Below, one piece after another: positions 57,356-64,000 of a stretch of 64,000 nucleotides of DNA (positions are counted from its first letter, which is position 1; each line of letters starts with the position of its first letter). Both the position numbers and the translations under genes were made by a program. Source of the DNA: Rubripirellula sp. GTDB taxonomy: Bacteria > Planctomycetota > Planctomycetia > Pirellulales > Pirellulaceae. The notes beneath the pieces are model-generated. The model made no database searches. It saw nothing but the letters and a program-made list of their open reading frames with translations, and was not told the origin of the DNA. The DNA lies in contig JAPKCI010000004.1 in NCBI GenBank assembly GCA_028823035.1, positions 1 through 64,000 on the forward strand, written 5' to 3'.

Positions 57356-58660
57356 ATGAAACTACATCGAACCTGTGATGGAATCCAACGTCGGGACATG
57401 CTCAAAGCCGGAACGTTGTCGCTCGGTGGCTTGACCCTAGGAAACTACATGCGAATGTCGCATGCAGGAGAAGTACAACCGGGCCGAGCAGACCGTGCAA
57501 TCTTCATTGAACTGCCTGGTGGACCCTCTCATTTGGATACATTCGATCTGAAACCCGAGGCGGCCAGCGAGTACCGAGGTACTTTCAATCCCATCGCAAC
57601 TAATGTGCCTGGCATCCAGATTTCCGAACATCTTCCCAAGCTTGCAGCCGTCGCTGACAAGTTTGCGATCCTTCGCGGCGTCAGCCACACATTGGCAGCT
57701 CATCGGCTTGGACGCGAGTATGTGAATACAGGCAGCAAGCCAATTCCAGCTCTTGAGTATCCCAGTTATGGCTCAGTGCTTGCCAAAGAGCAGCCCAGCA
57801 AAAACAACATTCCGAGCCTCGTCGCTGTCCCCAAGGCAGGACAAGGCGCTGGTTTCCTGGGTATCCGCTACGCCGCTCTGGAAACAAACTCCAGTCCCAA
57901 TTTTGGCGACCCATTCTCGGTTCGCGGCATCTCTCTAGGAGGAGGCATCGGCGTCGATGAAGTCAAACGGCGTCAAAGCCTGCTCAGAAAACTCGACCGA
58001 AGATTTGCCGAACTCGAGAAGAGCAATCAGCTGCTTGAGGGTCTCGACAAGTTCGGTGAGCAAGCTTATTCGATGATCACTTCTGCAGAGGCAAGAGAGG
58101 CTTTCGATATCAGTCAGGAGCCAGAGAGCTTTGCCAAACAATTTGGCGAAGATTCGTTCGGGCAAAGCTGCATGCTTGCTCTCCGACTCGTTGAATCCGG
58201 AGTTCGATTAGTCAGCGTCCAACTCGGCGGCTGGGATACGCACACCGATAACTTTACCAAGCTGAAAGACACTAATCTGCCCAAGCTTGATGCAGGACTG
58301 AGTGGTTTGCTGACTGGTCTTGAGCAGCGTGGACTGCTGGAAACCACAGCCGTTTTCGTCACGGGCGAATTTGGTCGGACGCCCAAAATCAATTCGAGAA
58401 GTACTGAGGGCGGCAGAGACCACTACCCACGCTGCATGTTCATGTTGATGGCCGGCGGTGCAGTTCGAGGTGGTCAGGTCATTGGCGAAAGCGATGATAC
58501 CGCGGCAGGGCCAAGGCATGAAGGAATCTCACCAGATGACGTTGCGGCGAGTTTCTATTACAACCTCGGTATCGATCCAGCCATGGAATACGACACCAAC
58601 ACTGGCCGACCGATCACCTTGGTGCGAAACGGCGGGGTAATCAAGGACTTGTTCTCGTAA
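57356..58660 (+). CDS. DUF1501 protein with Tat-like signal
   Basis: MKLHRTCDGIQRRDMLKAGTLSLGGLTLGNYM, AIFIELPGGPSHLDTFDLKPEA, FVTGEFGRTPKINSRSTEGGRDHYPRCMFMLMAGGAVRGGQVIGESD. Confidence 0.93.
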   Translation: MKLHRTCDGIQRRDMLKAGTLSLGGLTLGNYMRMSHAGEVQPGRADRAIFIELPGGPSHLDTFDLKPEAASEYRGTFNPIATNVPGIQISEHLPKLAAVADKFAILRGVSHTLAAHRLGREYVNTGSKPIPALEYPSYGSVLAKEQPSKNNIPSLVAVPKAGQGAGFLGIRYAALETNSSPNFGDPFSVRGISLGGGIGVDEVKRRQSLLRKLDRRFAELEKSNQLLEGLDKFGEQAYSMITSAEAREAFDISQEPESFAKQFGEDSFGQSCMLALRLVESGVRLVSVQLGGWDTHTDNFTKLKDTNLPKLDAGLSGLLTGLEQRGLLETTAVFVTGEFGRTPKINSRSTEGGRDHYPRCMFMLMAGGAVRGGQVIGESDDTAAGPRHEGISPDDVAASFYYNLGIDPAMEYDTNTGRPITLVRNGGVIKDLFS

Positions 58661-58690
58661 GCCGCAGCCAGTGGCCGGATAAGACAAACA

Positions 58691-58732
58691 CAGCCGTCGA
58701 TACGCAGTATCGGCGGCTGTTTCTTTTGTTTC
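58691..58732 (+). terminator. Intrinsic terminator after DUF1501 gene
   Basis: CAGCCGTCGATAC-GCA-GTATCGGCGGCTG (13 bp, one G-U) followed by TTTCTTTTGTTT. Confidence 0.88.
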
Positions 58733-58768
58733 AGGAGATAGATCTGGATGCTTGCAGCAGGCACTATC

Positions 58769-58814
58769 AAAAAAGAAGGGCCATGGTGAAGCCCTCCCTG
58801 CCTCACCATGGCCC
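58769..58814 (-). terminator. Intrinsic terminator of the minus-strand Cys-rich protein gene
   Basis: GGGCCATGGTGA/TCACCATGGCCC 12-bp stem; on the minus strand followed by TTCTTTTTT. Confidence 0.8.
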
Positions 58815-58963
58815 ATCAATGCTGGAACGATGGCACCGATCGTTCCACCCTCCCAATCCATGGTATTAGTGTCATCGGCAAATTGCGCGAATCGTCTGAA
58901 CCAGAACCGGGGCAGAGGTGTAACTTTTTTTGAGGCGAACAAAGACTTTGTCAGCAACCTGGA

Positions 58964-59668
58964 TTACCGGCCTGTTTTGCTATCACAGCTTTCGCAACCG
59001 GCATTCTTCCCCTTGAAACAGTCGCACTCACCATGGAGATGGGCATGTTGGGGTCCGCATTCATAGCCGTAGCCATCCCAAGCGTTTGAATAGCAGGGGT
59101 TGCCGCGGAAGTACTGCAGGAATGTTGATGTTGGAAGATTTGGACTGACCCGTGGTCGACAGACAACCCCAGTCTGATAGGCATGAGTTTCACATGCTTG
59201 GTTCTGAAGGCGATGCCCTACCGATTTGGCTTCCCTTGGCTGAATAGTGACGATCTGTGCTGGCAAAGCGTTGGTGACGTCGATCAGGTTGACCTCAGCC
59301 AGAGGCATGGAGTCCGGAATCGGATCTTTCAGGACTGCTTTCACGGTCTGCTCGGGCGGCAGGGCAATTACCGGGACAACAGTAAGTACTTCTGGCAAAA
59401 CAGGCATCTTCATCCCAACTGCAACAGGTTCGGATTTCACCCGTTCAACTGCGAAGGGTTCAACTGCAACGGGTTCAACAGCAACCGGTTCAACTGCAAC
59501 GGGTTCAACAGCAACCGGTTCAACTTGGTCAGACGTGGAAAGCTTGTCATCCGCGCTCATCACGTCGCCAAAACTGAGATCAGCTAAAAGCCGCTTGATT
59601 TCGTCATTGGCAGAGACAGTGTTGGCCAGAAGTGCCAGTACCAAGAGCGTGAGAGCAGAATTACGCAT
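58964..59668 (-). CDS. Secreted hypothetical protein with (VAVEP)n repeats and Cys/His-rich C-terminus
   Basis: Signal peptide MRNSALTLLVLALLANTVSA; VEPVAVEPVAVEPVAVEPVAVEPFAVERV; C-terminus with Cys-rich CGPQHAHLHGECDCFKGKNAGCESCDSKTGR. Confidence 0.65.
   Translation of the reverse strand: MRNSALTLLVLALLANTVSANDEIKRLLADLSFGDVMSADDKLSTSDQVEPVAVEPVAVEPVAVEPVAVEPFAVERVKSEPVAVGMKMPVLPEVLTVVPVIALPPEQTVKAVLKDPIPDSMPLAEVNLIDVTNALPAQIVTIQPREAKSVGHRLQNQACETHAYQTGVVCRPRVSPNLPTSTFLQYFRGNPCYSNAWDGYGYECGPQHAHLHGECDCFKGKNAGCESCDSKTGR
59442..59526. repeat. 15-bp tandem repeat with 30-bp higher-order period (ggttcaactgcaacg / ggttcaacagcaacc)
   Basis: Alternating copies from 59457 to 59516 with a degenerate copy upstream and a partial copy downstream. 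Confidence 0.9.
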
Positions 59669-60048
59669 GAGACGACCATCCATGTCTAGAGTAAACGTAA
59701 GAATTGAGGGCTCGCCGCCTTCCAAATCATGGTTTCCTTGCCCGCCGCCTTTCAGCTTTCGGCCTAACCAGTGATTTCGGTGATTGTCGGGTTCGATTCC
59801 CTGAGTAAGTGCAAACCAGGTTTGCAGGGATGTTGGAGGAATCCGTCTCGCAATCACGGTCAATGAACCACTTAACCTTTGCCGCGCCACGGATGGCGTG
59901 CAACGAAAACCGTGTTAAAGAATTGGAAACTAGATGAGCCGCGGGTGTGCGATCGGTGTGAATGCCAATCTTTTCGTACGCGTTAGCACAGTTACGGTTT
60001 GCCTAACCAGACCTCACTGTCAATCAACGGCCCTCGAATCCAGCTTGG

Positions 60049-62664
60049 CTAGTCACCCATGCTCAACAAAGCATTCCGGATTTCAGCTCGTCTTTCCGAT
60101 CTGGTGAACTTGGAACCATCCTGTTCTGAAACGTAAAACACATCAGCCACCTGATCGAGATGGGTATCAATCTTGGCAAAGTGCAGCACCACACGCAGTT
60201 CAGCAAGAGTGGCCGCAATTCGATACAACAGTCCAACTTCGTCATAGGCAAAGAATGACAGAATCGTATAGCGATCGACCGTCTCGTTATCAAACACAAC
60301 TTTTCTGGGCAGAACATTGACACTGTCACCTTCACGTGAGTTCTGGGAATCCCATTTGCGGCGATATGCCGGCAATGGCTCGTCGGGAGAGTCAAGCAAA
60401 TGACACACGCTAGCGCAAATACCCTCAGTACGTGAATCGACTGCATTGTCATCCGTACACTCGGAATCAGCCACCCAGTAATTGTCCCAGGCAAGATTCC
60501 CAACCATCTCGATCTGAGCTCGCAGAATGACCAATCCACTGGTACTCAGTACCCCTGTGGCCCGTGCGAACGTTCCGATGGAATGCTCATCTTCACGCCT
60601 TACCACGGTGTAGCGAATTGCATTGAACCGTGGGTCATAGGTGCTTGTACATAAAGCTCCCGCAGCCAAGTTACAGGCGACCATTTCGATCTGTTTGGCA
60701 AGACAATCGGAATCGGCAAGGCTAAGTAGCGACAGCGGCATCCTGTCCAGCAACTTCGTGCATCTCTCGTACGAATCGAGTTGTTGCAGTTGCTCACGAA
60801 CCTCGGATCGCTTCAATTCAATTTCGGGATCATCCGGACTTCCTGGCAGACTGCCGGAGTCAAAGTACCGCCGCGTCCGCTTATAAAGATCTTCGATCAG
60901 GTTGACTTTCCAGTCGGTCGCAACGCCAGGTCCCACCGCAACCAGATCGGCATAGGTATGCACCACCAGCAGTTCCAGCCTTCGTATCGATCCTACCTCC
61001 GCTGCAAAAGACAGCACAATTTGCGGGTCGCTGAGATCGTGACGAAACGCCACCACATTCACCGCCAGATGCTTCCGAACCAGCCATTCGAGCGTCTCGG
61101 CGGTAACAGGATCCAGGTTCAGTCGTTCCGCTGTCTTTCTGGCGATCCGTGCTCCCACAATGCAATGATCTTCTTCATAGCCTTTGCCAATGTCATGAAT
61201 CAGCAATGCCAAGTGCAGCAGCCGCTTATCGGCAAGCCGACGGTATCGCCGCCCCATTCCACCTTTATCATTTTGTAGTTCAGTCGCTGCCTCTATCGCG
61301 CGGAAACTGTGGGCATCAACTGTGTACTTGTGGTAAGCGTTGAACTGAAGCAGTCCTCGCATTCGTTTGAATTCAGGAATCAGCTGTTCAATGATTCGCA
61401 GTTCATGGAGCCGTCGCACTAGAGGCGCCAGTCGCCCAGGGCGACTGAGAAGCAAGAGGAACGCTTCGATCGTCTCGTCATCAGGTGGCGTGGAAACACG
61501 ATCTTGCATAGCATGCCGAATGGTCTGCCATGTCTGGTGAGTAATACGCCGACAGTGCTGATTGGCAAGGCTCATCAGCCGCAGCACGTCCGGAAGGTTA
61601 GTCGCGAATTTCTCAACATATTCCTTGGGTACCCAGATGTGCGCAGGCCCCATCCGAACGTGTTCGGAAATTTCTTTTGACAGAATCGACTCGACCGCGC
61701 GGTTAATCAAAGGTCGGCTCTGAGCGTCGTCCACAAAGTAGGCAGCCGCGTATCTGATGTTCCGGGTATTGTCGAAGTAATCCTGCATGAATTGCTCGAC
61801 AGGCAACATTCCCTCGGTGCCGGTGTAACCCCAAGCTTCAGCAATCTCCAGTTGGGTCCCGCGATCCAGAACATCCATACTCTTGCCTTCACGAAAATGC
61901 AATTCATGGCGAAGTCGCAACATGAAGGCGTACGCCTGTCGAAGGTGGCGGTAATCTTCTTCCGGCAGAGCTCCCAGCTTGAGCAGGCGTTCCAGGTCTG
62001 TCTCACCATAACGGGCAAATCCAATCCACCGGATTAGCTGTATGTCACGCAGCGCGCCACGTGAGCGTTTCACGTTTGGTCGCAGCAAATAGGCCGTATC
62101 ACCCCACTTGGCCCGTTCTGCGCGACGCGCTGCAACCACCTGTTTTACAATCGCCGTGCTGCGTCGCATCGCTCCATGTCGAAACGCATAAAAGTACTTG
62201 CTATACAATCGCAAGCTGCCGGCCAACAATCGTGATTCAGCAAGGGAGGAATAAATTACCGGATCCTCCCACGACATCCGGCACGCTTCGCTGGAAGAAC
62301 GAAATGAAAAACCCGGATCGATTCCAGAATCACCAATATCTTTCTGCAGGTTCCCAGCAATCTTGGTTGCCAGACTCTCTGCCTTGGGAGTCGTCAACAA
62401 CATCAGATCAGCGTCACTGTAGGGAGCTAGGTCACGCCTTCCAAAACCACCATGCGCGATCAACGAAAGACCGGTCAAACGTTCATCTGTCGCATGTTCA
62501 CGAATGGCCTCGTGCCAGATGTCCAGCACGACATCGTCGTAAACATCAGCCAACAATGTTGAAACCTGCATCCCAGGCGTCCCTGAGCGATGCTGTTCAC
62601 GCGCTTTTTCACGCCCTTCTTCGAGTGCCGCGCGACAGCGTAGAACAATGGGTCGCATCGACAT
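60049..62664 (-). CDS. glnD: [Protein-PII] uridylyltransferase / uridylyl-removing enzyme
   Basis: Nucleotidyltransferase AHGGFGRRDLAPYSDADLMLL, HD domain LALLIHDIGKGYEEDH, C-terminal ACT-like YTILSFFAYDEVGLLYRIAATLAEL. Confidence 0.95.
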   Translation of the reverse strand: MSMRPIVLRCRAALEEGREKAREQHRSGTPGMQVSTLLADVYDDVVLDIWHEAIREHATDERLTGLSLIAHGGFGRRDLAPYSDADLMLLTTPKAESLATKIAGNLQKDIGDSGIDPGFSFRSSSEACRMSWEDPVIYSSLAESRLLAGSLRLYSKYFYAFRHGAMRRSTAIVKQVVAARRAERAKWGDTAYLLRPNVKRSRGALRDIQLIRWIGFARYGETDLERLLKLGALPEEDYRHLRQAYAFMLRLRHELHFREGKSMDVLDRGTQLEIAEAWGYTGTEGMLPVEQFMQDYFDNTRNIRYAAAYFVDDAQSRPLINRAVESILSKEISEHVRMGPAHIWVPKEYVEKFATNLPDVLRLMSLANQHCRRITHQTWQTIRHAMQDRVSTPPDDETIEAFLLLLSRPGRLAPLVRRLHELRIIEQLIPEFKRMRGLLQFNAYHKYTVDAHSFRAIEAATELQNDKGGMGRRYRRLADKRLLHLALLIHDIGKGYEEDHCIVGARIARKTAERLNLDPVTAETLEWLVRKHLAVNVVAFRHDLSDPQIVLSFAAEVGSIRRLELLVVHTYADLVAVGPGVATDWKVNLIEDLYKRTRRYFDSGSLPGSPDDPEIELKRSEVREQLQQLDSYERCTKLLDRMPLSLLSLADSDCLAKQIEMVACNLAAGALCTSTYDPRFNAIRYTVVRREDEHSIGTFARATGVLSTSGLVILRAQIEMVGNLAWDNYWVADSECTDDNAVDSRTEGICASVCHLLDSPDEPLPAYRRKWDSQNSREGDSVNVLPRKVVFDNETVDRYTILSFFAYDEVGLLYRIAATLAELRVVLHFAKIDTHLDQVADVFYVSEQDGSKFTRSERRAEIRNALLSMGD

Positions 62665-62821
62665 GAAAGATACTCATAGCAGACGCAAAAATGGAATGGT
62701 CGCCCAAACCAGAAAATGACGAGTGACAAAACGACCACATGCCAAAGCAATCCCCCCAATACCGTCAAGGAAACGGTAAAGTGATGCCGACCCTGTCGGG
62801 TGACTGCAGTAACGCTGGCAA

Positions 62822-63205
<384 letters not shown>

Positions 63206-63347
63206 TCATTGTACACCCGACGGAACATCGAACCAGACGGGCACCGGTCAGGAGCAGAGGTAACGGAGCAGAATAATCCCAAGATCCGATTTGGGGTTTT
63301 TTGGGTAATCCACGTCGCTTTGATCCCCATTCCCACCCACCAACGGT

Positions 63348-63917
63348 CTAGGAATCCGAACTGGGTGGGTCGGGCCTTATCCATGGCACGTCCGCCACAC
63401 CGCGAGTTTGATTCGCCACCCGAGACAGCACGAATAGCAGATCACTGAGTCGATTTAAGTACATGATCAACTCTTCCGAAACACTGGTTTCATGTCTCCG
63501 GACCAACGTCACGACCCGTCGCTCGGCCCGACGACAGATGGCCCTGGCCAAATGCAGATGAGTGGCACCAGCATCGCCAGCTGGAAGAATAAAATGCTTG
63601 AGTGGGTCTAATCCACTCTCGTTCTTGTCAATCCACTGCTCCAACTGCCCAATATGAGCATCCGAGATGATTCTCATGCTGTGATCGTCTGGCTCGGGCG
63701 TCGCCAACTCGGCTCCGATCGAAAATAAAGCGTGCTGGATGATTTCCAGTTGCGAATCGATCAATTCGCCCAAATTGGCGGATCTTGCCATCCCAATCGC
63801 TGCATTGAGCTCATCAACCGTTCCATAGGCCTCAATCCGATCATCATCCTTGGCCACCCTGGGTCCGCCAAAAAGCCCTGTGCTGCCCGTATCGCCAGTT
63901 CGTGTATAAATCTTCAT
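63348..63917 (-). CDS. PduO-type ATP:cob(I)alamin adenosyltransferase
   Basis: MKIYTRTGDTGSTGLFGGPRVAKDDDRIEAYGTVDELNAAIG, LPAGDAGATHLHLARAICRRAERRVV, YLNRLSDLLFVLSR. Confidence 0.95.
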   Translation of the reverse strand: MKIYTRTGDTGSTGLFGGPRVAKDDDRIEAYGTVDELNAAIGMARSANLGELIDSQLEIIQHALFSIGAELATPEPDDHSMRIISDAHIGQLEQWIDKNESGLDPLKHFILPAGDAGATHLHLARAICRRAERRVVTLVRRHETSVSEELIMYLNRLSDLLFVLSRVANQTRGVADVPWIRPDPPSSDS

Positions 63918-64000
63918 AGATGACCTGTTAGTGAAAACAGTACTACGCCGCCACTGGCCGCGAGTTTCGCTAGATAGTGTTTTGTAGGGAACTCCTGATA

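Noticed and set aside
59775-59815. TpsiC-arm-like string (GTCGGGTTCGATTCCCTGAG)
   Set aside because: The T-stem does not pair properly (C-T mismatch) and no D-arm/anticodon arm precedes it at the right spacing.
63270-63310. CCCAA...TTGGGG + TTTTTT on the plus strand as terminator
   Set aside because: Stem is only ~5 bp and flanking genes are all on the minus strand; probably part of the glnB 5' region without clear function.

Overview
The window is a gene-dense chromosomal segment. Gene content points to a planctomycete, probably Pirellulaceae-like: two DUF1549/DUF1553 + DUF1501 gene pairs, fused ResB-CcsA, an FGE/SUMF1 domain protein, PQQ-type beta-propeller remnants, and an ECF sigma factor upstream of a DUF1549 operon. 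I saw no rRNA, convincing tRNA, CRISPR array, transposase, integrase or prophage. Recognisable blocks: serA/serC; truA/asd; an HtrA-like protease; a glucuronate isomerase-like protein; leuA; fliP-fliQ-fliR-flhB; a cytochrome-oxidase assembly cluster (SCO1, DUF420, ABC transporter, CtaB, CtaA, cytochrome c); purD; prmC-prfA-rpmE; a MotA/TolQ/ExbB-like operon; a sigma/anti-sigma-like/DUF1549/DUF1501 operon; glnD/glnB; and a PduO-type cobalamin adenosyltransferase. Most interesting observations: (1) upstream of leuA, an unannotated 19-codon Leu/Ile-rich leader peptide (MRIQIHLLSILLLGRQAGG) followed by a strong intrinsic terminator and a possible antiterminator, i.e. a candidate leucine attenuator whose predicted transcription start makes the leader ORF essentially leaderless; (2) a translationally coupled three-gene operon with a MotA/TolQ/ExbB-like channel carrying a long coiled-coil tail plus two single-TM proteins with similar C-termini; (3) a predicted tail-anchored HTH protein with a ~400-residue Ser/Asp/Gly-rich linker; (4) an apparent deletion junction near 30.51 kb where the 3' halves of two divergent genes abut; (5) a lipoprotein with an internally duplicated domain; (6) a FlhB with NPTE in place of NPTH; (7) a nested hairpin between rpmE and prfA. 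All calls were made by eye from the sequence and supplied ORF translations; no homology search or folding program was run.
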